From the NCBI RefSeq assembly GCF_027625935.1, contig NZ_CP115300.1, forward strand, positions 496,001 to 560,000: DNA of 64,000 nt. Reading direction: 5' to 3'. This document shows positions 44,742-53,855 of the stretch, in pieces; position 1 is the stretch's first letter; the number at the start of each line of letters is the position of its first letter. The notes beneath the pieces are model-generated. The model worked only from the letters and a program-made list of their open reading frames with translations, ran no database searches and was not told the DNA's origin. Source of the DNA: Streptomyces camelliae. Its GTDB lineage: Bacteria > Actinomycetota > Actinomycetes > Streptomycetales > Streptomycetaceae. Both the position numbers and the translations under genes were made by a program.

Positions 44742-46169
44742 ATGGCATACAAACGCCTGGCGGGCCTGACCGCCGGTGCCCTCATCGCCGCCGCTGCCCT
44801 GCTGCCGCAGGTCGCGCAGGCCGGCACCGGCAAGGACGCCACAGCGGGCCGCGCCACCACCACCGGCCGCGCCCACGGCGGGCAGCGTACGGTCGTCATC
44901 TACCGCGTGCCCACACGCAATCCGCGCGCCGACGCCGAACGCCTCGTCGACTCCGGATACGACCTGCTGGAGAAACGGCAGGGCGACAGCCTCTTCGTCG
45001 CCGGTAACGCGTCGACCGCCGCCGGACTGCGACGGCTCGGCTTCACCCCGGCGATCGCCACCACCCTGACCGAGGCGGTCCCCTCCGCCACCGTGGCGCC
45101 GCACGCCGTCGGCGACACCTACGACGGTGGCTACCACACGGTCACCGCCCAGTACTCCCACATGGACAGCGCCGCGTCCCAACACCCCGATCTCGCCAAG
45201 GTGGTGACGTACGGGCAGTCGTGGCTCAAGAAGCAGGGCCGGGGCGGCCGCGACCTCAAGGCGATATGCATCACCAAGATCCAGGCGGGCGACTGCGCGC
45301 TCAGCCCGAACTCGGCCAAGCCCCGGTTCTTCCTGATGAGCCAGATCCACGCCCGCGAACTGACGACCGGTGAGATGTCGTACCGCTGGATCGACGCGCT
45401 GACCAACGGCTACGGCAAGGACTCGGCGATCACCCAGTTGATGAACACCACCGAGATGTGGGTCGTGCCGGACGCCAACCCCGACGGTGTCGACATGGTC
45501 GCGGCCGGCGGCGACAACCCCGTCCTGCAGCGCAAGAACGGCGACGACTCGCACGGCTCCCGGTGCGGGGTGAGCGCCTACAGCCAGATCGGCGTCGACC
45601 TGAACCGCAACGCCGGCACCCACTGGGACACCGCCGGCACCTCCAGCGCGCCCTGCGACCAGACCTACGGCGGTCCCGCGAGCGACTCCGAGGTGGAGAA
45701 CACCGCGCTGGAGAACCTCTTCCGCGAGCTGTTCCCCGCGGTGCGCACCGGCACCAGCGACACCGCCCCAGCGCCGACGAACGCCAAGGGCATGATGATC
45801 ACCATGCACAGCGACGCCAGCATGGTGCTCTTCCCCTGGGAGTACAAGGCCACCGTGCACACCGGCAACGACACCGCACTGCGCGCGCTCGCCGCCCACA
45901 TGGCCTCGCTGACCGGCTATCAGTACGGCCAGGCGGGCGAGATCCTGTACAACGCCTCCGGCGGGACCGACGACTGGACCTACGACAAGCTCGGTCTGGC
46001 CAGCTTCACCATCGAGATCGGCGACAGCGACGGCGTCGGCTGCGACGGCTTCACTCCGGCGTACTCCTGCCAGGACAGCTACTTCTGGCCGAAGATCGAA
46101 CCTGCCCTCCTGTACGCCGCCCAGCACGCCACGTCCCCGTACACGACCACGTCCGCCGGCGGTAACTGA
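44742..46169 (+). CDS. Secreted M14 zinc carboxypeptidase
   Basis: 475 aa. The signal peptide MAYKRLAGLTAGALIAAAAL ends near AQA. A propeptide-like region precedes the catalytic domain. Zinc ligands are in SQIHARELTTGE (H203, E206) and MITMHSDASM (His). Substrate-binding residues are in GVDLNRNAGTHW, and the general base Glu is in FTIEIGDSDGVG. Cys residues suggest disulfides. Streptomyces carboxypeptidases of this type release C-terminal residues from peptides outside the cell. An AAAGG site precedes ATG 44742. A hairpin terminator follows. Confidence 0.93.
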   Translation: MAYKRLAGLTAGALIAAAALLPQVAQAGTGKDATAGRATTTGRAHGGQRTVVIYRVPTRNPRADAERLVDSGYDLLEKRQGDSLFVAGNASTAAGLRRLGFTPAIATTLTEAVPSATVAPHAVGDTYDGGYHTVTAQYSHMDSAASQHPDLAKVVTYGQSWLKKQGRGGRDLKAICITKIQAGDCALSPNSAKPRFFLMSQIHARELTTGEMSYRWIDALTNGYGKDSAITQLMNTTEMWVVPDANPDGVDMVAAGGDNPVLQRKNGDDSHGSRCGVSAYSQIGVDLNRNAGTHWDTAGTSSAPCDQTYGGPASDSEVENTALENLFRELFPAVRTGTSDTAPAPTNAKGMMITMHSDASMVLFPWEYKATVHTGNDTALRALAAHMASLTGYQYGQAGEILYNASGGTDDWTYDKLGLASFTIEIGDSDGVGCDGFTPAYSCQDSYFWPKIEPALLYAAQHATSPYTTTSAGGN

Positions 46170-46198
46170 CACCCCGCGCCCCGGCGGCACCCATCATG

Positions 46199-46240
46199 GG
46201 CGTGTCCCTCCCACCGTCGCACCGGGAAGGGGCACGCCCT
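46199..46240. terminator. Shared terminator between carboxypeptidase and MarR genes
   Basis: GGGCGTG (46199-46205) pairs with CACGCCC (46234-46240), and the stem continues imperfectly inward (TCCCTCCC against GGGAAGGGG). The genes on both sides converge here, so it can act bidirectionally. Confidence 0.6.
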
Positions 46241-46260
46241 GTATGCCGCCGAGCATGCCG

Positions 46261-46824
46261 TCAGGGCAGACGGGGCAGCTCGTCCCGTGCCGCGTGACTG
46301 AGGATCCGCAAGTCCTCGGCGAACCGGTCGCGGTCCTCCGGCGGAAGCGGCTCCAGGAAGTAACGGCGGATATTCTCCACGTGCACACGGGAAGCGGCCA
46401 CGGTGGTCTGCGCGCCCTTCCGGGTCAGCCGTACCAGTCGGCCGCGCCGGTCACCGGGGTCCTCGGCCCGCTCGACAAGTCCTGCCGCCTCCATCCGGTC
46501 CACCAAGCGCGTCGCGCCACCCGTGGTCAGCACCTGCTCCTGCGCGACGGCCCGCATCGACAGCCCCGGCTCACCGGCGCGCCCCAGAATCAGCAGCACC
46601 TCGTACATGAGGTGGCTGATACCGCACTCCTGCTCCAGGGACCGGCCCAGGATGTACCCCAACCGGTTCGCGGCACCCTGCAACCGCCCGAACGCCAGCA
46701 CCAGCGCGTTGTTCGCGGCCTCCTGCGGCGTCGAGATCTCCGCCTGTTCCCGCACGGCTTCGCGCCCCTCTCCTCGTACCCGCACAGCTTGCGCTCGATC
46801 ATGCCGCACGGCGGCCCGCGCCAT
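46261..46824 (-). CDS. MarR family transcriptional regulator
   Basis: 187 aa from ATG 46824; the first 30 residues are weakly conserved and a later start is possible. The winged helix reads ISHLMYEVLLILGRAGEPGL, SMRAVAQEQVLTTGGATRLV and DRMEAAGLVERAEDPGDRRG, where the DxRxRLV wing is canonical. It is divergent from a DHA2-type MFS efflux gene (about 207 bp between starts), the standard MarR/efflux arrangement, so it probably represses that gene and itself until a drug-like ligand binds. Confidence 0.92.
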   Translation of the reverse strand: MARAAVRHDRAQAVRVRGEGREAVREQAEISTPQEAANNALVLAFGRLQGAANRLGYILGRSLEQECGISHLMYEVLLILGRAGEPGLSMRAVAQEQVLTTGGATRLVDRMEAAGLVERAEDPGDRRGRLVRLTRKGAQTTVAASRVHVENIRRYFLEPLPPEDRDRFAEDLRILSHAARDELPRLP

Positions 46825-47031
46825 GCTCACAGGTGGAGCGGCCGCGGCGGGGCTCGACTCGGACAAACTTTTCACACCGCGCGCGGCGGGAGCCACAGAG
46901 TGTGACGGAACGCTTCTCCCGCGGTCGGGGCCTTCTCCGCGGAGAGTTTCCGGTTGCAGGCTGTGGGGTGTGCCTGTGGGCTGGTGGGGAACGCGGTCCA
47001 TCCGGGTGCGCACCGGGTGAGAGGAGCCCAC

Positions 47032-48555
47032 GTGACTGCGTCGACGCCGGCGGCGGGCGGCCGTGACCAGGTCCCCCAGGAGGCCGGATACGAGCCGGAC
47101 CCGCAGCGATGGCGGGCCCTGTGGGTGACCCTGGTGGCCGGCTTCATGAGCCTGCTCGACGTGACGATCGTGGCGGTCGCCCTGCCCACCATCCAGCGTG
47201 ACCTGCGCGCCTCCGCCGCCGAGGTGCAGTGGGTGGTCTCCGGCTACGCCCTCACCTTCGCCCTCGCCCTCGTCACCGCCGGCCGCCTCGGTGACGCGCT
47301 GGACCGGCGCCGTATCTTTCTGCTCGCCCTCAGCGGCTTCGTGGTCTTCAGCGCGGCCTGCGGAGCGGCCCCCGACATCACGCTGCTGGTCGTGGCCCGG
47401 CTCGCCCAGGGACTGGCGGCCGGATTCATGGCCCCGCAGAACTCCGCACTGATCCAGCAGCTGTTCCGCGGCGCCGAACGCGGCCGCGCCTTCGGCTTCT
47501 TCGGCGCCACCGTCGGCATCTCCTCCGCCGTCGGCCCCCTCACCGGCGGCGCCATCCTCGCCCTGGCCTCCGGCGCCCAGGGCTGGCGCTGGATCTTCTA
47601 CGTCAACGTCCCCATCGGCATCGTCGCCGTCCTCCTGGGCCGCCGCCTGCTGCCCCACGTCACCCGCTCCGGGCACCCGCGCGGCCGGGTGGACGCGCCC
47701 GGCATTCTGCTTCTCGGCCTCGGGGTCCTGGCGCTCATGTTCCCACTGGTCCAGGCGGAATCCGGGGGCATCGGCCGGCTGTGGTGGCTGTTTCCCGCCG
47801 GCGCCGTGCTCCTCGCCGTCTTCACCCGCCGACAGCACCGTCTCGTCGCCCGGGGCGGCCAGCCGCTGCTCGACCCGCGGCTGTTCACCACCGTGCGCGG
47901 CTACGCCGTCGGCACCGGAGTCGGCACCCTGTACTTCATCGGGTTCAGCGGTGTCTGGCTGGTCTTCGCGCTCTTCTACCAGCACGGTCTGGGCTACTCC
48001 CCGCTCCGCTCCGGGCTGGCCGTCACGCCCTTCGCCCTGGGCTCGGCGAGTGCCGCCGTGATCGCGGGCCGGCTCGTGGAGCGCTTCGGCCGCACACTCA
48101 CCGTCTGCGGCCTGGTCAGCGTGATCGCCGGCCTGGGCGGCACCGCGCTGCTGCTGCGCTACGTGCCTTTGGACACGGCGCCCTGGGCCGCCGCTCCCCT
48201 GCTGTTCCTCGGCGGCACCGGCAGCGGCTTCGTGGTCTCCCCCAACATCACCATGACCCTGCGCGACGTCCCGGTCCGTATGGCCGGGGCCGCCGGCGGC
48301 GCCCTGCAGACCGGGCAGCGGCTCGGCGCCGCGCTGGGCACCGCCACGCTGCCCGGACTCTTCTACGTCACGCTCGGCAGGACCAGCGACTACCGAGGCG
48401 CGCTCGGCACCGCGCTGAGCGCCGCCCTCGTCGCCATGGCGGCGTCCCTGGCCCTCGCGTCGTTCGACTGGCGGCGCGACCGGCATCTGCGCAGACCATG
48501 CCGGAAGTGCCCCGACGAGGTCGCCAACAGCCCCGTGCACTCCCGGCAGACCTGA
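47032..48555 (+). CDS. MFS multidrug efflux transporter (DHA2/EmrB-QacA type)
   Basis: 507 aa from GTG 47032, with GAGAGGAG just upstream. About 14 hydrophobic helices. Family motifs are SLLDVTIVAVALPTIQRDL (motif D1), GRLGDALDRRRIFLL (motif A) and the motif C region GFFGATVGISSAVGPLTGGA. It exports drugs or dyes using the proton gradient. It is divergent from the MarR gene, which is likely its repressor, and converges with the GH92 gene with only 9 bp between stops. A Cys-containing basic tail (RRPCRKCPDE) extends the C-terminus. Confidence 0.93.
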   Translation: MTASTPAAGGRDQVPQEAGYEPDPQRWRALWVTLVAGFMSLLDVTIVAVALPTIQRDLRASAAEVQWVVSGYALTFALALVTAGRLGDALDRRRIFLLALSGFVVFSAACGAAPDITLLVVARLAQGLAAGFMAPQNSALIQQLFRGAERGRAFGFFGATVGISSAVGPLTGGAILALASGAQGWRWIFYVNVPIGIVAVLLGRRLLPHVTRSGHPRGRVDAPGILLLGLGVLALMFPLVQAESGGIGRLWWLFPAGAVLLAVFTRRQHRLVARGGQPLLDPRLFTTVRGYAVGTGVGTLYFIGFSGVWLVFALFYQHGLGYSPLRSGLAVTPFALGSASAAVIAGRLVERFGRTLTVCGLVSVIAGLGGTALLLRYVPLDTAPWAAAPLLFLGGTGSGFVVSPNITMTLRDVPVRMAGAAGGALQTGQRLGAALGTATLPGLFYVTLGRTSDYRGALGTALSAALVAMAASLALASFDWRRDRHLRRPCRKCPDEVANSPVHSRQT

Positions 48556-48564
48556 GCCGGCCCG

Positions 48565-51228
48565 CTACGACGGCAGGGTCCAGCGCTGGCCGACGCTGCC
48601 CGTGCAGGAGCCGAGGGTCAGCTGGGTCTTGTCGGTCGCGCCGTTACTGGTGTCGGTGAGGCAGAGGCCGGAGACCGGGTTGACCAGTTCGCCGGTGCTG
48701 TCGGGCCGCCACTGCTGGGCCTGGGTGCCGTTGCAGGTGTGGAGTTGGATCTTCGTGCCCGAGGTGGTCGCGCCGCCGGTGACGTCCATGCAGTCGTTCA
48801 GCACCTGCAGGGTGCCGTCGGGGACGACCTTCCAGGTCTGTGCGTTGGTGCCGTTGCAGGCGTGGGTCTGGATGGCCGTACCGTTCGAGGTGGCGGCGCC
48901 GGCGTCGTCGGCGCACTTGCCCGTCGCGGTCTCGGTGAGCGGGCCGCTGGGCTGGGCCACTCCCGTGCCCGGCGTGCCGTCGTAGGACGGCGGTGCGGCC
49001 GAGGCGTCCGAGGCCCACTGGGTGGCGGCGGTCGAGGAGAGGGTGAAGTCCAGCTCGGCGGACGAGCCGAGATACGAGGCAGGCACGTAGGCCTTGTTCC
49101 AGGCGGCGCCGTTGAGGGTCAAGGCCTGGACATACGGTGAACCGTCGGACGCCGCAGGGGCGTTGACGGTCAGGGTGTGCCCGCCCGCGGTGACGACGGC
49201 CGAGGTGAACAGGGGGCTGCCGATGGCCAGGTCGGCGGTGCCCGGTGTCTCCGGGTAGAGGCCGAGCGCCGACCAGACGTACCAGGCGCTCATCTCGCCG
49301 AGGTCGTCGTTGCCGGGCTCGCCGCCGGCGGTGTCGGCCCACAGCTGGTCCTGGACGGCACGCACCGTGGACTGCGTCTTGTACGGCTCGCCGACCCAGT
49401 CGTACTCCCACGGCAGCCCGATGCTGGGCTCGTTGCCCATGTTGGACTGGGTGCCGATGACGCTGCCCAGGCCCTGGTAGCCGCTGAGGACGCTGTCCAG
49501 GTACGACGCCAGGGACGAGGTGCCGCCCTCCAGCGACGCCAGCTTGGCGAGGTTGAACGGGATCATCGGGGTGTAGGTGAAGGCGTCGCCCTCGGCGAAG
49601 TCGTTGGCCGAGGTGCCGGTGATCAGCTTGGCGTTGAAGCCGTCCATCCAGCGGCCGTTGGAGTGCCGTGGCTGGATGTAGCCGGAGGAGGTGTTGAAGA
49701 TGTTCTGCCAGTCCTGGGCCCGGTCCCGGAACTTCTTCTGGTTCGCGCTGTCGCCGAGTTCGCCCGCGAAGACCGACAGGGCGAAGTCGTCCGTGTCGTA
49801 CTCAAGTTGGGTGGAGGTGGTGGCGTACTCGTGGCAGCAGCCGTACAGCGAGTTGGTGGGCAGGTAGCCGAAGGAGTCCAGGTACGTCACACCGGGGGTG
49901 ACGTCGGTGTCGGTCGTCTGCTCCTTGATCATGGCGGCGAGGGCCGCGGCGGTGTCGAAGTTCCGTGCACCGAAGGCGTAGTAGTCGGCCAGCACGGGCA
50001 CGGCCGGGTCGCCGACCATGATGTGTGTCTCGCCGGTGGCCATGCCCCACTTGGTGAGCGTGCCACCCTGCTGGTAGTCGTTGACGATCGACTGCGCCAT
50101 GTCGGAGGCGGCCGACGGGTCGAGGAGCGCCGTGAGCTGCGCCTGGGAACGGTAGGTGTCCCAGTTGGAGAAGTCGGTGTACTGGGCGCCGTGGCCGGCG
50201 GTCACGGTGTGCACGGCGCCGTCGTAGCCGCGGTAGGAGCCGTCGGCGTCGCTGACCACGCTGGGGAAGAGCGAGGCGTGGTAGAGGGCGGTGTAGAAGA
50301 CGCGCTGCTGGTCGCTGGTGCCGCCGCTGACCGTGATCTTCGACAGCTCGTCGCGCCATGCCGCCGTCGCGGCGGACTTGACGTCGGCGAAGGTCTTGCC
50401 GGTGACCTCGGCGTCCCGGTTGGCGGCGGCCTCGGCCGCCGACGTGTAGGAAATGCCGACCCGGGCCTCGACGGTGCGGCTGCTGGTGGTGTCGAAGGTG
50501 AGGTACTCGCCGCCGCTGTAGCCGCCGGCGGTGAAGGGGTGGTCGAAGGTGATCGCGAAGTAGACGGTGAAGGGGTTGGTGGCCTCGCAGAAGCCGGTGC
50601 TGGTCACCGAGCCGGTCACCGTGTCGCCGCCGATCACGTTCAGCGTCGAGGAGGCGTACGGGGTCTGGGTGCCGTTCAGTTTCAGCAGCAGGCCGGCCTG
50701 CGTGGTGGCGGGGAAGGTGAACTGGCCGATGCCCGCGTGCGTGGTCGTGGTGAGCGCGACGCCGGTGCTGTTGCCGAGGGCGACGGAGTAGGAGCCGGGT
50801 GACACCGTCTCGTTCGCGTGGGAGAACGACTCCGTCGTGGAGCCCGGGTCGGAGCCGATCGAGCCGACCACGGGCAGGATGGGCAGGTCCCCGGCCGCGT
50901 CGCAGCCGACGCCGGAGACATGGGTGAGGCTGAAGCCGGAGACGGCCGTGTCCGCGTAGTTGTATCCGCCGCCCTTGGGACGCGAGGTGGTGTCCGGGGA
51001 CCACTGGATCATGCCGTGCGGGACATCGGCGCCGGGGAACGTGTTCCCGGCGCTGAAGTCGTTGTTCGCGCCGGTGCCGATGTACGGGTTCACCAGTGGC
51101 ACGGGGTCGGTCACGGCCGCCGCGGCCCGTGCCGACGGGGCGAGTTGGCCGGGCAGGGCGAAGGCGAGTGCCATCGCGCCGGCCGCCAGTATCCGCAGCA
51201 GGGTGCGGGAGCGCAGGGTGTCAGCCAC
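48565..51228 (-). CDS. Secreted GH92 alpha-mannosidase with ricin-type lectin domain
   Basis: 887 aa from GTG 51228. A signal peptide (about 1-38, ending near ARA) is followed by the GH92 fold: LVNPYIGTGANNDFSAGNTF with FPGADVPHGMIQWSPDT, then YTDFSNWDTYRSQ, NEPSIGLPWEYDWVGEPYKT and the Ca-binding/catalytic GNDDLGEMSAWYVWSALGLY. GH92 enzymes are Ca-dependent exo-alpha-mannosidases. The last 130 residues form a beta-trefoil with QxW-type repeats (TWKVVPDG, QWRPDSTG, RWTLPS), a CBM13/ricin-B lectin that binds galactose- or mannose-type glycans. The start overlaps the PI-PLC gene stop by 8 nt, so the two are translationally coupled. Confidence 0.94.
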   Translation of the reverse strand: MADTLRSRTLLRILAAGAMALAFALPGQLAPSARAAAAVTDPVPLVNPYIGTGANNDFSAGNTFPGADVPHGMIQWSPDTTSRPKGGGYNYADTAVSGFSLTHVSGVGCDAAGDLPILPVVGSIGSDPGSTTESFSHANETVSPGSYSVALGNSTGVALTTTTHAGIGQFTFPATTQAGLLLKLNGTQTPYASSTLNVIGGDTVTGSVTSTGFCEATNPFTVYFAITFDHPFTAGGYSGGEYLTFDTTSSRTVEARVGISYTSAAEAAANRDAEVTGKTFADVKSAATAAWRDELSKITVSGGTSDQQRVFYTALYHASLFPSVVSDADGSYRGYDGAVHTVTAGHGAQYTDFSNWDTYRSQAQLTALLDPSAASDMAQSIVNDYQQGGTLTKWGMATGETHIMVGDPAVPVLADYYAFGARNFDTAAALAAMIKEQTTDTDVTPGVTYLDSFGYLPTNSLYGCCHEYATTSTQLEYDTDDFALSVFAGELGDSANQKKFRDRAQDWQNIFNTSSGYIQPRHSNGRWMDGFNAKLITGTSANDFAEGDAFTYTPMIPFNLAKLASLEGGTSSLASYLDSVLSGYQGLGSVIGTQSNMGNEPSIGLPWEYDWVGEPYKTQSTVRAVQDQLWADTAGGEPGNDDLGEMSAWYVWSALGLYPETPGTADLAIGSPLFTSAVVTAGGHTLTVNAPAASDGSPYVQALTLNGAAWNKAYVPASYLGSSAELDFTLSSTAATQWASDASAAPPSYDGTPGTGVAQPSGPLTETATGKCADDAGAATSNGTAIQTHACNGTNAQTWKVVPDGTLQVLNDCMDVTGGATTSGTKIQLHTCNGTQAQQWRPDSTGELVNPVSGLCLTDTSNGATDKTQLTLGSCTGSVGQRWTLPS

Positions 51229-52294
51229 GGCCCTGCACCTCGCCGAGTACGCCGTTCGCCGGGGTGGTGATCCAGTCGGTGGAGACGTAGGAGGCGCCGT
51301 CGGCGGCGAGTTGGGCGACACGGGCCTGCGCGTCGGGCAGGGACGGTGCGGAGGAGCTGAGGACGGGCGGCACGTCGTAGGCGTCGGTGACGACCGTCAG
51401 ATAGTGGTGGGTGTCGTACCACTGGGTGTCGCCGTCGCCGACCCAGGCGGCGGCGTCCGCGTCGAACACCACGAACCACGGACGCAGGCCGGTGTCGCTG
51501 TAGCGGCTGCGCGGGTCCACCGCCTGTGCGCCGAGCACGCTCGGGAAGACGGCCGCCCGGTCGATGGTCCCGGCGGCGTTCAGGTCCTTCAGGTGCTGGG
51601 CGTAGACGACGTCCACCCAGGTGGAGGCGGGGTCGACGGCCTGCTCGAAGGTGCCGGGGATGATCTCCACGATCGCCTTGCCGCTCAGGGCGGTGTATCC
51701 GGCCCAGTTGTTCGCGCGGGCGGCGGTGTCGAGGTCCGGGTAGCGGGTGCCGTCGCTCTTGGTGAGCAGGTCGGCGGGGGTGTAGAGGACGCTGCCGAGG
51801 TGGGCCTTGACGTAGGTGTCGAACGAGGCCGGGTTCATGCCGAGGGTGTTGTCGAACCCGTTCTTCATCTCGATCTTGACCATGACCGGGTGACTGGAGG
51901 GGTGGGCCTGCAGCCAGATCCGGATGTCGTCGAGGCAGCTGTCCAGGTTCTGGTTGCGGTCGCCGGTGTAGAGGTCGGCGGGCGTGCTCGCCTGGACGCA
52001 GTTGTTGTCGCTGCCCAGCGGGTTGCTGTGGCTCACGTTCCACTTGCCGGTGAACACGTTGGCCCAGGTGTCCAGTTCCACCAGGGAGGTGCCGGTGTCC
52101 AGGGCATCGGCGAGGTAGGTGTACGCCGGCTTGTCGTTGTACGTGTTGTGGATGCCGGTGCCGGACATCTCGGCCAGCGTCGCTCCGCCGAGGCCGTCGG
52201 CGTGGGCGGACGGCATCGTTGTCAGGGCGAGCAGCAGAGCCGAGACGGCCGGCAACGCGGCCCGCACTCTTCGACGAACGCGAATCATGTGCAT
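51221..52294 (-). CDS. Secreted phosphatidylinositol-specific phospholipase C (Ca-dependent type)
   Basis: 357 aa from ATG 52294, with GAGAGGG 6 nt upstream. A signal peptide ends near AHA-D. The catalytic half starts MSGTGIHNTYNDKPAYTYLA (first His), then SLVELDTWANVF, where acidic residues would bind Ca, and WNVSHSNPLGSDNNC (second His). The segment HPVMVKIEMKNGFDNT also fits this family. It resembles the Streptomyces Ca-dependent PI-PLC group, which cleaves phosphatidylinositol between glycerol and inositol phosphate. It is first in a two-gene unit with the GH92 mannosidase. Four Cys suggest disulfides. Confidence 0.88.
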   Translation of the reverse strand: MHMIRVRRRVRAALPAVSALLLALTTMPSAHADGLGGATLAEMSGTGIHNTYNDKPAYTYLADALDTGTSLVELDTWANVFTGKWNVSHSNPLGSDNNCVQASTPADLYTGDRNQNLDSCLDDIRIWLQAHPSSHPVMVKIEMKNGFDNTLGMNPASFDTYVKAHLGSVLYTPADLLTKSDGTRYPDLDTAARANNWAGYTALSGKAIVEIIPGTFEQAVDPASTWVDVVYAQHLKDLNAAGTIDRAAVFPSVLGAQAVDPRSRYSDTGLRPWFVVFDADAAAWVGDGDTQWYDTHHYLTVVTDAYDVPPVLSSSAPSLPDAQARVAQLAADGASYVSTDWITTPANGVLGEVQGRG

Positions 52295-52419
52295 GCCAAT
52301 CCCTCTCACGCAGTGCCCGGTGGTCGCGCAGAGCCTAGAGGGGACGGGCGTCCATTCGCTACGCCCCGGTAACCGCTTTCCCAACATCCCGGAACCGTTA
52401 CGGGTGTGACGCGACGGCA

Positions 52420-52977
52420 CTACTCCGACGGCGACCAGGGAGCGGACAGCAGATCGGCAACGCTGCGCCGGTCACGGCCCAACGGCGCCTCTCCTGCCGC
52501 CTTGCCCACCGCGATCATGGAGACGATCGCCCAACCCGGGTTCGGACGCAGCTCTTTGGTGAGGCCTTCCAGATCGAAGGCACGGAACTGATGGACGGCC
52601 AGTCCCATCGCCTGGGCCTGGACGGTCATGTGGGCGATGGCCTGGCCGAGGTCGTAGTCCGCGAACTCGGAGTACAGCAGCTCCGTGTCGCCGACGTGAC
52701 GGCGCGTCAGCGTGACGACGAGCAGGCCCGCGTCGGCCGCCCACCGGGCCGAGCTGGGCGCGAGGTGGGGCACGACCCGCTCGTGCTCCGGCTCACCGGG
52801 CCGGCTCGTGAAGAAGCCCCATGGCTGGGAGTTCCCGGCGGACGGTGCCCACCGCGCGGCTTCCAGCAGCAGGCCCAGGGAGCGGTCGTCGACGGTGGCC
52901 GAAGGATCGAACCGGGAGGGGCTGAACCGTCCCGCCAGCAGGGGATGGAGGCCGGGCGGTTCCTGATCATGTCGCAT
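52420..52977 (-). CDS. Nitroreductase family protein
   Basis: 185 aa from ATG 52977; an in-frame TTG at 52989 would add four residues. The FMN-binding start LHPLLAGRFSPSRFDPSATV with LEAARWAPSAGNSQPWGFFT is typical, as are YDLGQAIAHMTVQAQAMGLA and LRPNPGWAIVSMIAVGKAAG. The family reduces nitro groups, quinones or flavins with NAD(P)H. It is not closely coupled to the PI-PLC gene (125 bp downstream). A second, dead nitroreductase of a different subgroup lies about 450 bp upstream. Confidence 0.92.
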   Translation of the reverse strand: MRHDQEPPGLHPLLAGRFSPSRFDPSATVDDRSLGLLLEAARWAPSAGNSQPWGFFTSRPGEPEHERVVPHLAPSSARWAADAGLLVVTLTRRHVGDTELLYSEFADYDLGQAIAHMTVQAQAMGLAVHQFRAFDLEGLTKELRPNPGWAIVSMIAVGKAAGEAPLGRDRRSVADLLSAPWSPSE

Positions 52978-53124
52978 GCCGTGGTCCAACCGGGCGCCGT
53001 ACGGGTGTATTCCGTGGCAAGCGGTTCGGCATGCTCACAGCAGGGCCTCGGCGGTGGTCGGGGCTCGCTTCCATGGTCGTCGCCAGAGTCGAGCAGTGAC
53101 GACGGCCACCTCCCTTTCATCGGG

Positions 53125-53405
53125 TCACAGCGCGGGATAGGCGGGGAAGGAGCAGCTCGGGACGGAACCGCTGCCGCTGACCGAGCTGGTGGTGACGCCC
53201 GTCCCGGAGGGCGTGATGTCGCTGTCGTACAGGCCGATCGTCGCGTACGACGCCGTGTACGCGGTGGCGTCCAGGCTCACGTTCTGCAGTGTCAGCCCCA
53301 GCGGATGGCCGGAGTCGAGCCCGACGAAGGTGGACTTGGCGCCGGAGAGGGAACTGGTCGCCTTCAGCCCGTCGACCGTTTCCGCCAGGTCCGCCCGCCC
53401 GGTCC
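53125..53405 (-). pseudogene. C-terminal scrap of a GH28 polygalacturonase-like gene
   Basis: The minus strand reads DGLKATSSLSGAKSTFVGLD, HPLGLTLQNVSLDATAYTAS and ATIGLYDSDITPSGTGVTTS, ending VPSCSFPAYPAL at the stop. This is the final beta-helix turns and tail of a secreted GH28 pectinase. Everything upstream is replaced by nitroreductase sequence, so it is the fused remainder after a deletion. Confidence 0.62.
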
Positions 53406-53419
53406 CGCAGCCGTGCCAC

Positions 53420-53785
53420 GCCTCCCTTCTCGAATCCCATCGCGACTCCGCAGAACAGCGCGAGCCTGTCATCGGCTCCGACCGTCTCGCTGACCGTCTT
53501 GCGGTACATCGTCCACATCACCTGCGGGCAGCTGTGCAGCCCTTCCGCCCTCAGCAACAGCATGACTGTCTGCAAGACCGGCGCCCCGAACGCCTACGAG
53601 TTCAAAGCGGCGATCTTCCTGGGCCGGTCGAGGTCGTCGCGCTCGATGCCCGGCATCGCGTACCGCTGGGGAGCACGCGTCGCCGCGGACAGCACGCGTT
53701 CGAGTATCTCCCTGGCCACCGGTTCATCGCTGAACGCCCGCACGGCCCGGCGACTGGCCACGGCCTCGTACACATCCACGCGTTC
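53420..53785 (-). pseudogene. Nitroreductase remnant with internal deletions
   Basis: The minus strand opens with VDVYEAVASRRAVRAFSDEP and REILERVLSAATRAP, a nitroreductase N-terminus, then skips directly to QRYAMPGIERDDLDRPRK, which normally lies about 60 residues later, and stops at 53594. Another frame resumes with QTVMLLLRAEGLHSCPQVMW and ADDRLALFCGVAMGFEKGG. Two deletions and a frame change remain from one gene, joined directly to the GH28 scrap. Confidence 0.65.
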
Positions 53786-53855
53786 TCGTCCTGTCACTCG
53801 GTCTTCAGCGGGGAAAGCAGTTGTTCTTCAGCTGGTTTCCCTGAACGATCCAGGT

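Noticed and set aside
43401..46190. A 929-codon minus-strand frame spanning the permease and the carboxypeptidase
   Set aside because: Only the part from 44555 down is the permease; the remainder is antisense to the M14 gene, which has signal peptide and zinc motifs.
46261..48540. A 759-codon open frame on the minus strand opposite the MFS efflux gene
   Set aside because: Only its last 188 codons (MarR) show protein-like sequence; the rest is Gly/Asp/Glu/Arg-rich antisense of the transporter, a normal effect of high-GC codon bias.
49177..50802. A 541-codon plus-strand frame inside GH92
   Set aside because: Composition is low-complexity Val/Gly/Arg and it lies antisense to a well-supported gene.
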